Positions 1-5,832 of a stretch of DNA of 7,976 nt are shown here, piece by piece. Position 1 is the stretch's first letter; each line of letters starts with the position of its first letter. The stretch covers positions 1 to 7,976 of the forward strand of contig JACNKJ010000138.1 in NCBI GenBank assembly GCA_014382085.1, read 5' to 3'. The notes under the pieces are model-generated. The model saw only the letters and a list, made by a program, of their open reading frames with translations, made no database searches and had not been told where the DNA came from. Both the position numbers and the translations under genes were made by a program. Source of the stretch: a bacterium. GTDB lineage: Bacteria > Krumholzibacteriota > Krumholzibacteriia > JACNKJ01.

Positions 1-1
1 C

Positions 2-241
2 CAGTTCGGCGGACAGCGCTTTGGAGAAATGGAAGTCTGGGCCCTCGAGGCCTATGGCGCCGCCCATACTCTGCAGGAGCTGCTCACCGTGAAGAGCGAC
101 GATGTCGCCGGGCGCAGTGCAGTTTACGAAGCCGTGGTCAAGGGCGAGAATCCGCCCAAGCCCGGCATCCCCGAGTCTTTCAACGTGCTGGTCAAGGAAC
201 TCCAGGCGCTCTGTCTGGATGTCGACCTTGAGAAGGCTTAG
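2..241 (+). CDS. rpoB: RNA polymerase beta subunit, C-terminal end (partial)
   Basis: This is the last 79 codons of rpoB, entering the window in frame 2 and ending at a TAG (239-241). The translation opens with QFGGQRFGEMEVWALEAYGA, followed by TLQELLTVKSDDVAGR and PESFNVLVKELQALCLDV. These are hallmark beta-subunit C-terminal sequences: the GGQRFGEMEVWALEAYGA block anchors beta to beta' near the clamp, and PESFNVL-KEL is the terminal segment. The protein is part of the catalytic core of RNA polymerase, pairing with beta' to form the active-site cleft. The stop is 14 bases before the rpoC start, the usual tight rpoB-rpoC arrangement, so the two are almost certainly co-transcribed. The 5' part, with the rifampicin pocket and catalytic regions, lies outside the window. 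The ATG at 29 is an internal methionine, not a start. Identification is very secure. Confidence 0.98.
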   Translation, partial: QFGGQRFGEMEVWALEAYGAAHTLQELLTVKSDDVAGRSAVYEAVVKGENPPKPGIPESFNVLVKELQALCLDVDLEKA

Positions 242-243
242 TC

Positions 244-250
244 GAGGAGG
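244..250 (+). promoter_or_regulatory. Ribosome binding site of rpoC
   Basis: GAGGAGG ends 5 bases before the GTG at 256. It is a near-perfect Shine-Dalgarno sequence and decides the GTG as the rpoC start. Confidence 0.85.
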
Positions 251-255
251 AAAGC

Positions 256-3200
256 GTGTACCTGAGCTTCCGCAATAGGGAACAAGAGGTCCCCGACTTC
301 AAGTCCATCCGGGTTTCCCTGGCCAGCCCCGACAAGATCCGGGAATGGAGCTTCGGCGAGGTTACGAAGCCGGAAACCATCAACTATCGGTCCTTCAAGC
401 CCGAGAAGAACGGTCTTTTCTGCGAAAAGATCTTCGGACCGGTGAAGGACTGGGAATGCGCATGCGGCAAGTACAAGCGCATCCGCTATCGCGGCGTCAT
501 CTGCGACCGCTGCGGCGTCGAGGTTACCCTGTCCCGCGTGCGCCGCGAACGCATGGGGCATGTGGAACTGGCCGTGCCGGTAAGTCACATCTGGTTCTTC
601 AAGGGCCTGCCCAGTCGTATCGGCCATTTGCTGGGTATGACCATCAAGGATCTGGAGCGGGTGCTCTACTACGAGAGCTACCTGGTCATGGATTCGGGCA
701 ATACCGCCCTGGAGACCCGCGAGCTCATTACCGAAGAGCGTTATTACGAATTGCTCGACGAGGGTTTCGAGTTCGAAGCGAAGATGGGCGCCGAGGCCAT
801 TCAGGGTCTGCTCAGGAAGCTTGAATTGGACGAACTCTCCGTAGAGCTTCGCGATCAGATCGCCAACGAGACCAGTCAGCAGCGTAAGCAGGATGCCCTC
901 AAGCGCCTGAAGGTCACCGAGGCTTTCCGCCACAGCACCAACAAGCCCGAGTGGATGATCCTCGAGACCGTTCCCGTGCTGCCGCCGGATCTGCGTCCCC
1001 TGGTGCCGCTGGAAGGTGGACGATTCGCCACCAGCGATCTGAACGATCTCTATCGGCGCATCATCAATCGCAACAATCGCCTGAAGAAGCTCATCGAGAT
1101 CAAGGCGCCCGAAGTCATTCTGCGCAACGAGAAGCGTATGCTGCAGGAAGCCGTGGACGCGCTCTTCGACAACGGTCGTCGCAGCCGCGCCGTGCGCGGG
1201 CATGGAAACCGTCCCCTGAAGAGCCTGAGCGACATGCTCAAGGGCAAGCAGGGTCGTTTCCGTCAGAACCTGCTCGGCAAGCGCGTCGACTATTCCGGCC
1301 GTTCGGTCATTGTTGTGGGCCCGGAGCTGAAGCTCTACGAATGCGGTCTGCCCAAGAGCATGGCCTTGGAGCTGTTCAAGCCCTTCATCATTCGCAAGTT
1401 GGAAGAGCGGGGCTACGTTCAGACGGTCAAAAGTGCTAAAAAACTGGTGGAGCGTCAGAGCCCCGAGGTCTGGGATATTCTCGAAGAGATCATCCAGGAC
1501 CACCCGGTCATGCTCAACCGTGCGCCAACCCTGCACCGCCTGGGCATCCAGGCCTTCCAGCCCGTGCTGGTCGAGGGTAAGGCCATTCGCATTCACCCGC
1601 TGGTTTGCCAGGCATTCAACGCCGACTTCGACGGTGACCAGATGGCCGTGCACGTACCCTTGAGCTTCGAGGCGCAGCTGGAATGCCGCATTCTCATGCT
1701 CTCGGCCAACAACATCCTGCTGCCCAGCAGCGGAAAGCCCGTGGCTTCGCCTCACCAGGACATGGTGCTTGGCTCCTACTACCTGACCAAGGAAAAACAT
1801 GGAGACAAAGGCGAGGGCATGCACTTCGGCAGTCGCAAGGAAGTGCTACGCGGCTTGGACCACGGTGTTGTGAGTCTCCATAGTCTTGTGCAATTGAAGC
1901 ATGAAGGTGAGTGGATCGAAACGACTCCCGGCCGCGTGATCTTCAACGAACACGTGCCCCTCAAGTTGGGCTTCTTCAACAAGGTCATGAACCGCAAAGC
2001 TCTCGACCAGCTGGTTTCCTTCGCCTTCAAGGAATTGGACGGCGATGAGATCGTCGTCTTCTTGGACGACCTCAAGGATCTGGGCTTCCGCTACGCCACA
2101 TTGGCGGGGGTGACCATCGGTATCGACGACCTCATCATTCCGCCGGAGAAGCAGGAGATCCTCGACCGCACTCAGGCCGAGGTGGATCAGATCCAGAAGG
2201 ACTTCGACAGCAAGAAGATCTCCGATGGCGAGCGTTACAATCGCATCATCGACCGCTGGACGCATGCACGTGAAGACGTGGCCGACGCCATGATGCGCGA
2301 GATGGAGGAAGACCGTCAGGGCTTCAATCCCGTCTTCATGATGGCGCACTCCGGTTCGCGAGGTAGTCGCGATCAGATCAGTCAGCTCGCCGGCATGCGT
2401 GGTCTCATGGCCAAGCCCCAGAAGAAGATGACCGGTCAGATCGGTGAAATCATCGAGCAGCCCATTAAGAACAATTTCCGCGAGGGCCTCTCGGTGTTGC
2501 AGTACTTCATCTCCACTCACGGAGCGCGTAAGGGACTGGCGGATACGGCGCTGAAAACCGCCGACGCCGGATACCTCACTCGCCGCCTGGTGGACGTTGC
2601 CCAGGATGTGATCATCACGGAAGAGGATTGCGGCACCATCCGCGGTCTGGAAACTTCGGCTCTCAAGGAGGGCGAGGAAGTCATCGAGCCCCTGAGTGAC
2701 CGCATCGAAGGCCGCACCCTGGTGGAGGACGTCTACGATCCTCTCACCGGTGATCTGCTTATCGAGGCCGGAACCTTGCTCGAGGAAACGCTTTCAGCTC
2801 AGATCGAGGAAGCCGGCATCGATTCCGTAAAGATCCGTTCAGTGCTCACCTGCGAGACCCGTCGCGGCGTCTGCCGTGCCTGCTATGGACGCGACCTTGC
2901 CTCGGGCCGGCTCGTGGACATTGGCGAGGCTGTGGGCGTGGTTGCCGCGCAGTCCATCGGTGAGCCGGGTACGCAGCTGACTCTGCGAACCTTCCACGTG
3001 GGTGGAATCGCGGGGCGCATCGCCGAGATTACCGATAAGATTTCTCCTTGTGATGCCGAAGTTGAGTTCCTGAACGTTCGCACCGTGAAGCGGGCCGACA
3101 AGACTTCCGTGGTCATCGGACACAAGGGCGAGATGCTCGTCAAGGTGGTAGAGGGTAAGAAGGAGCGCATCCGCGCCCGCTACAGTGCGCCCTACGGCGC

Positions 3201-4470
3201 CGTGTTGGCGGTGAAGACCGGCCAGCAGGTCAAGCAGGATCAGGCCCTCTTCAGCTGGGACCCCTATGCGGATCCCATGATCGCCACCAAGAAGGGCGAG
3301 GTTCAGTTCGTGGATATCGAGCTGGGTCGCACCTTGAAGTCGGAGACGGACGAAAAGGGACGCATGCAGAGGGTCATTTCCGAAGACCTTCAGAAGGACC
3401 TTTACCCCGAAATCAAGATTCTCAATCCTGACGGCAGGGTTCTAGAGAAGTTCTATCTACCCACGGGAGCCATTCTTCGGGTGGAAGACAACGAGGAAAT
3501 CACCGCCGGTACTTCCTTGGTTCAGGTGCCCAAGTCCATCGGCCACACGGGTGATATCACCGGTGGTCTGCCGCGAGTGGTGGACCTCTTCGAAGTGCGT
3601 AAACCCAAGGACTCCGCAGTGGTTACGGCCATCGACGGTGTTGTTGACATCGGCGGCGTCACGCGCGGCATGCGCAAGGTGCTGGTGAAGCGTGACGAGG
3701 AGAGTCAGGCCGAATACCTTATTCCTCAGGGCAAGCACCTGCTGGTCCATGACGGTGACGAGGTAACTGCGGGCGACCGTCTGACGGACGGTCCTGTGAA
3801 TCCCTTCGACATTCTGCTCATCCGCGGTGTCCAGGCGGCTCAGAGCTACCTTGTCAACGAAATCCAGGAGGTCTACCGTCTCCAGGGTGTGGGCATCAAC
3901 GATAAGCACATTGAAGTTATTGTCAGGCAGATGCTTAGGAAGGTGCAGGTGGAGGATGCGGGCGATACTCGCTTCCTCGAGAACGATCAGGTCGCCCGGG
4001 CGGAGTTCCAGGACGAGAACGAGCGGATCGCCGGCGAGGGCGGGCAGATGGCAACCTATCGTCCACTGTTGCTTGGGATTACGAAGGCGAGCCTGACCAC
4101 TGAGAGCTTCTTCTCGGCGGCGAGCTTCCAGGAGACCACCCGGGTGCTCACCGAGGCGGCTATCAACAGTAAAGTCGATTCCCTGCAGGGCCTAAAAGAA
4201 AATGTGATCGTTGGACGGCTCATCCCAGCGGGTACGGGTCGCAAGGAATTCCGCAATGTGACGGTCTCTCAGACTGAGCTCAACGAGCTGGAGCAGGAGA
4301 TCGCCGAACGCAAGGCTGCGGAAGCTGCTGCGGAAGAAGAAGCTGCGGCCGCCGGTGGCGGAGTTGTCAGGCTGGGGCAGGAAATGAGCGCCACCAGCGT
4401 TTTGGGCGACAACAAGGTCTTCCCTGGTACGGAAACGGATGAGGGTGAGATCGAGGCGCCAACGACTTAG
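256..4470 (+). CDS. rpoC: RNA polymerase beta' subunit
   Basis: This is full-length beta' (1404 residues, against about 1407 in E. coli), starting at a GTG with a strong ribosome binding site. In order: the N-terminal zinc site (C68, C70, C83, C86); clamp helices that bind sigma (about 258-305, RRIINRNNRLKKLI); the catalytic motif NADFDGDQMAVHVP with Mg2+-binding D457, D459 and D461; the secondary-channel coiled coil (about 638-690); the bridge helix (about 748-785, GARKGLADTALKTADAGYL); the second zinc site (C792, C866, C873, C876); and the trigger loop (TQLTLRTFHVGG, with H914). The trigger loop is split by a long insert at about 921-1096, corresponding to SI3, before chain similarity resumes at TGDITGGLPRVVDLFE. 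L910 stands where E. coli has Met932. The last 55 residues or so are an Ala/Glu-rich tail (AERKAAEAAAEEEAAAAGGG, starting at 1350) and an acidic end. All catalytic and metal-binding residues are present. It is co-transcribed with rpoB. Arginine codons are mainly CGC/CGT, as expected for a highly expressed gene. Confidence 0.99.
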   Translation: MYLSFRNREQEVPDFKSIRVSLASPDKIREWSFGEVTKPETINYRSFKPEKNGLFCEKIFGPVKDWECACGKYKRIRYRGVICDRCGVEVTLSRVRRERMGHVELAVPVSHIWFFKGLPSRIGHLLGMTIKDLERVLYYESYLVMDSGNTALETRELITEERYYELLDEGFEFEAKMGAEAIQGLLRKLELDELSVELRDQIANETSQQRKQDALKRLKVTEAFRHSTNKPEWMILETVPVLPPDLRPLVPLEGGRFATSDLNDLYRRIINRNNRLKKLIEIKAPEVILRNEKRMLQEAVDALFDNGRRSRAVRGHGNRPLKSLSDMLKGKQGRFRQNLLGKRVDYSGRSVIVVGPELKLYECGLPKSMALELFKPFIIRKLEERGYVQTVKSAKKLVERQSPEVWDILEEIIQDHPVMLNRAPTLHRLGIQAFQPVLVEGKAIRIHPLVCQAFNADFDGDQMAVHVPLSFEAQLECRILMLSANNILLPSSGKPVASPHQDMVLGSYYLTKEKHGDKGEGMHFGSRKEVLRGLDHGVVSLHSLVQLKHEGEWIETTPGRVIFNEHVPLKLGFFNKVMNRKALDQLVSFAFKELDGDEIVVFLDDLKDLGFRYATLAGVTIGIDDLIIPPEKQEILDRTQAEVDQIQKDFDSKKISDGERYNRIIDRWTHAREDVADAMMREMEEDRQGFNPVFMMAHSGSRGSRDQISQLAGMRGLMAKPQKKMTGQIGEIIEQPIKNNFREGLSVLQYFISTHGARKGLADTALKTADAGYLTRRLVDVAQDVIITEEDCGTIRGLETSALKEGEEVIEPLSDRIEGRTLVEDVYDPLTGDLLIEAGTLLEETLSAQIEEAGIDSVKIRSVLTCETRRGVCRACYGRDLASGRLVDIGEAVGVVAAQSIGEPGTQLTLRTFHVGGIAGRIAEITDKISPCDAEVEFLNVRTVKRADKTSVVIGHKGEMLVKVVEGKKERIRARYSAPYGAVLAVKTGQQVKQDQALFSWDPYADPMIATKKGEVQFVDIELGRTLKSETDEKGRMQRVISEDLQKDLYPEIKILNPDGRVLEKFYLPTGAILRVEDNEEITAGTSLVQVPKSIGHTGDITGGLPRVVDLFEVRKPKDSAVVTAIDGVVDIGGVTRGMRKVLVKRDEESQAEYLIPQGKHLLVHDGDEVTAGDRLTDGPVNPFDILLIRGVQAAQSYLVNEIQEVYRLQGVGINDKHIEVIVRQMLRKVQVEDAGDTRFLENDQVARAEFQDENERIAGEGGQMATYRPLLLGITKASLTTESFFSAASFQETTRVLTEAAINSKVDSLQGLKENVIVGRLIPAGTGRKEFRNVTVSQTELNELEQEIAERKAAEAAAEEEAAAAGGGVVRLGQEMSATSVLGDNKVFPGTETDEGEIEAPTT

Positions 4471-4473
4471 ATG

Positions 4474-4537
4474 AACTGAGAACTGGAACTGAGAACTGGA
4501 ACTGAGAACTGGAACTAGAACTGGGACTGGGAACTGA
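4474..4537 (+). repeat. Tandem repeat, left arm of inverted repeat array
   Basis: Three exact copies of the 13-mer AACTGAGAACTGG lie end to end (4474-4486, 4487-4499, 4500-4512), followed by decaying copies (AACTAGAACTGGG, ACTGGG, AACTGA). The unit is itself two near-copies of AACTGRG. The array begins three bases after the rpoC stop and is not coding. Its reverse complement makes up the right-hand array at 4561-4613. Confidence 0.9.
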
Positions 4538-4560
4538 AATCGGGATTTCGCTGCTTTTCG

Positions 4561-4613
4561 TTCTCAGTCCTTAGTTCCCAGTCCTTAGTCCTTAGTTCCC
4601 AGTTCACAGTTTT
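4561..4613 (+). repeat. Heptad repeat, right arm of inverted repeat array
   Basis: The arm reads as consecutive 7-base units ending in CAG or TAG (TTCTCAG, TCCTTAG, TTCCCAG, TCCTTAG, TCCTTAG, TTCCCAG, TTCACAG). CCTTAGTTCCCAGT occurs exactly at 4569-4582 and 4590-4603. AGTTCCCAGT (4573-4582 and 4594-4603) is the exact reverse complement of 4526-4535, and TTCTCAG (4561-4567) is that of CTGAGAA in each left-arm 13-mer. Confidence 0.9.
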
Positions 4614-4626
4614 CCCGGCTAACGGG

Positions 4627-4655
4627 TTGACAAATAAGGGGCTATCGTATAGATT
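4627..4655 (+). promoter_or_regulatory. Sigma-70-type promoter for rpsL-rpsG
   Basis: A consensus -35 box TTGACA (4627-4632) is followed after exactly 17 bases by TAGATT (4650-4655), which matches TATAAT at four of six positions including the critical TA and final T. Transcription would begin near 4662, giving a leader of about 108 bases. An alternative -10, TATAGA (4648-4653), has only a 15-base spacer. Its place between the post-rpoC hairpin and rpsL fits a separate str operon promoter. Confidence 0.7.
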
Positions 4656-4721
4656 CGGTTCTTTGTGCGCCGTATCTCGCCCCCCTTGCGTTAACTACTT
4701 ACACGGCAAGGCATTGTATCA

Positions 4722-4735
4722 GGGCTAAAAAGCCC
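4722..4735 (+). promoter_or_regulatory. Small hairpins in the rpsL leader
   Basis: GGGCT-AAAA-AGCCC (4722-4735) is a perfect 5-bp stem with a 4-base loop. It is followed by GCGC-GGT-GCGC (4740-4750), a second small stem only 6 bases before the rpsL ribosome binding site. Such structures could tune rpsL translation, but there is no direct sign of a ribosomal protein binding site. Confidence 0.35.
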
Positions 4736-4756
4736 ATAGGCGCGGTGCGCGGTCTC

Positions 4757-4762
4757 AAGGAG
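4757..4762 (+). promoter_or_regulatory. Ribosome binding site that decides the TTG start of rpsL
   Basis: AAGGAG ends 7 bases before TTG (4770). No ATG or GTG lies in frame nearby, and the protein beginning at this TTG matches the normal S12 N-terminus, so the site supports a TTG start. Confidence 0.8.
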
Positions 4763-4769
4763 AGTTGGA

Positions 4770-5144
4770 TTGCCGACCCTGAACCAGTTGATCCGGAATG
4801 GCCGCAAGGTCATTAAGAAGAAAAGCAAGTCGCCTGCCCTGCAGAGCAATCCGCAGCGACGCGGCGTCTGCACCCGGGTCTACACGACGACGCCCAAGAA
4901 GCCGAACTCCGCGCTGCGGAAGGTCGCGCGCGTGCGCCTGACCAACGGCATCGAGGTAACGGCCTATATCCCCGGTGAGGGACATAACCTCCAGGAGCAT
5001 TCCATTGTCCTGGTTCGTGGCGGCCGAGTGAAGGATCTCCCCGGCGTGCGCTACCATATTGTGCGTGGCGCCCTGGATACAAGCGGCGTGGACGGGCGCG
5101 GACAGCGTCGCTCCAAGTACGGAACCAAAAGGCCCAAGAAGTAG
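4770..5144 (+). CDS. rpsL: 30S ribosomal protein S12
   Basis: This 124-residue S12 has the normal family length and begins at an uncommon TTG codon: MPTLNQLIRNGRKV matches the usual MPTINQLVRKGR. S12 sits at the decoding centre of the 30S subunit and helps control tRNA selection accuracy. The conserved core TPKKPNSALRKVARVRLTNG (41-60) contains K43, and VRGGRVKDLPGVRYH (82-96) contains K88, D89 and P91. These are the positions where changes cause streptomycin resistance or altered fidelity; all are wild type, so a streptomycin-sensitive S12 is expected. D89 is the residue modified by RimO in many bacteria. The C-terminus GQRRSKYGTKRPKK is typical. It is the first gene after the 4627-4655 promoter and is followed after 31 bases by rpsG. 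Nothing is missing. Confidence 0.98.
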   Translation: MPTLNQLIRNGRKVIKKKSKSPALQSNPQRRGVCTRVYTTTPKKPNSALRKVARVRLTNGIEVTAYIPGEGHNLQEHSIVLVRGGRVKDLPGVRYHIVRGALDTSGVDGRGQRRSKYGTKRPKK

Positions 5145-5164
5145 GGCTGCGGGAAACCGCTAAC

Positions 5165-5171
5165 AGAGGAA
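5165..5171 (+). promoter_or_regulatory. Ribosome binding site of rpsG
   Basis: AGAGGAA ends 4 bases before the ATG at 5176. It is a purine-rich Shine-Dalgarno element consistent with the assigned S7 start. Confidence 0.65.
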
Positions 5172-5175
5172 TACG

Positions 5176-5646
5176 ATGGCTCGCAGAGGATATCGCAAAA
5201 AGAACGAACCGACTCCCGACCCCCGGCTCCACAATGCTCTGGTGTCCCAGTTCATCAATAATATGATGCAGGGCGGCAAAAAGAGTACTTCGGAGAACAT
5301 CTTCTACAAGGCGATGGATCTCATCGAAGAGAAGTCCGGCAAGAAGGGTCTCGAAGTTTTCATCGCGGCCATCAGCAACGTTAAGCCGAATCTAGAGGTG
5401 ACAACCAAGCGCGTCGGTGGCGCCAACTACCAGGTGCCCATCGAAGTTCGCCCGGGACGCAAAACCGCCCTGGCCATGCGCTGGCTACTCACCTATTCCC
5501 GCTCCCGCCCGGACCACACCATGGCCGAGCGTCTGTCGGGTGAGCTTTTGGCGGCCTACCGCAAGGAAGGATCCGCCATTAAGAAGCGTGAAGAGACGCA
5601 CCGTATGGCCGAGGCCAATAAGGCCTTCGCTCACTTCCGTTTCTAG
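5176..5646 (+). CDS. rpsG: 30S ribosomal protein S7
   Basis: This is a 156-residue S7, the standard length. S7 is a primary 16S rRNA-binding protein that nucleates assembly of the 30S head and lies at the E site. Recognisable blocks run from the basic N-terminal arm (MARRGYRKKNEPTPDPRLHN) through VSQFINNMMQGGKKS, the GLEVFIAAISNVKPNLEVTTKRVGGANYQVP core, RKTALAMRWLLTYSRSR, and a helical C-terminus ending AEANKAFAHFRF. It lies 31 bases after rpsL. That spacer is too short to hold a regulatory hairpin like the one S7 binds between rpsL and rpsG in E. coli, so autoregulation of that form is unlikely here. Arginine codons are almost all CGC/CGT. The TAG stop is followed directly by the palindrome TCCTCGAGGA. 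Confidence 0.98.
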   Translation: MARRGYRKKNEPTPDPRLHNALVSQFINNMMQGGKKSTSENIFYKAMDLIEEKSGKKGLEVFIAAISNVKPNLEVTTKRVGGANYQVPIEVRPGRKTALAMRWLLTYSRSRPDHTMAERLSGELLAAYRKEGSAIKKREETHRMAEANKAFAHFRF

Positions 5647-5759
5647 TCCTCGAGGAAAGGACGACCCTCACATAGCCGCTGGCGGCGGATGACGAGGCCC
5701 TAAGTATCGCGGGCCGAACCGCCGGAGGACGATACCTGCTGGAAAAGGTCCCGATAGGG
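5647..5759 (+). promoter_or_regulatory. Structured non-coding leader between rpsG and the fusA terminator
   Basis: No gene lies here, but several pairings can be drawn. TCCTCGAGGA (5647-5656) is a perfect 10-base palindrome. GCCG-CTGG-CGGC (5675-5686) is a short hairpin. GTATCGCGG (5704-5712) can pair with CCG (5719-5721) and CGATAC (5730-5735), forming a 9-bp helix with a bulged CCGGAGGA (5722-5729). TCCC-GATA-GGGA (5749-5760) is a tetraloop hairpin abutting the terminator. GGAGG in the bulge (5724-5728) could instead pair with CCTCC in the terminator's left arm (5765-5769), a possible though short antiterminator. The layout resembles an attenuator leader. I recognise no known riboswitch or ribosomal-protein leader class. 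Confidence 0.4.
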
Positions 5760-5826
5760 AAACCCCTCCTGAGACCCTTGACGGCAGAACTGCGTGCGTA
5801 CCGAGGGTTTCAGGAGGGGTTTTTTT
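5760..5826 (+). terminator. Strong intrinsic terminator or attenuator immediately before fusA
   Basis: AAACCCCTCCTGAGACCCT (5760-5778) pairs with AGGGTTTCAGGAGGGGTTT (5804-5822) over 19 positions with only one G-U pair. The 25-base loop contains its own GCAG-AA-CTGC element (5784-5793). Seven Ts (5820-5826) follow, making a textbook intrinsic terminator. It ends 6 bases before the fusA ATG, so it is either the rpsL-rpsG operon terminator or an attenuator for fusA-tuf. Its right arm contains AGGAGGGG (5812-5819), the best Shine-Dalgarno match upstream of fusA. Confidence 0.9.
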
Positions 5827-5832
5827 AGGACC

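Larger units (their letters stand above)
4474..4613 (+). terminator. Long imperfect hairpin after rpoC, possible terminator
   Basis: The two inverted repeat arrays can fold into a hairpin of roughly 50 imperfect base pairs in many alternative registers. The apex carries a small perfect hairpin, GAAAT-CGGG-ATTTC (4536-4549). The right arm ends in only four Ts (4610-4613) before CCC, so it is not a classical intrinsic terminator. It lies between the rpoC stop and the next promoter, where a terminator or a 3' RNA stabiliser would be expected. The structure is seen in the sequence; its function is inferred. Confidence 0.4.

Noticed and set aside
238..1824. 528-codon open frame on the - strand opposite rpoC
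   Set aside because: It lies entirely opposite conserved beta' coding sequence. Its translation is Leu/His/Gln/Val-rich without recognisable domains, as expected from the antisense frame of a gene with strong third-position bias.
4474..4613. CRISPR-like array
   Set aside because: The repeats are 6-13 bases, contiguous, without spacers and inverted across a centre, which is unlike a CRISPR array.
5689..5703. Four-codon mini-ORF (MTRP) as a leader peptide for attenuation
   Set aside because: It has no clear ribosome binding site and no run of regulatory codons; such short frames arise by chance.
5778..5807. TTGACG (5778-5783) as the -35 box of a fusA promoter
   Set aside because: No acceptable -10 box lies 16-18 bases downstream; the region is the terminator's loop and right arm.
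5794..5832. GTG at 5794 as an alternative fusA start adding 13 residues
   Set aside because: It lies in the loop of the terminator hairpin. The added residues (MRTEGFRRGFFRT) encode the stem and T-run rather than family sequence, and EF-G homology starts at the ATG at 5833.
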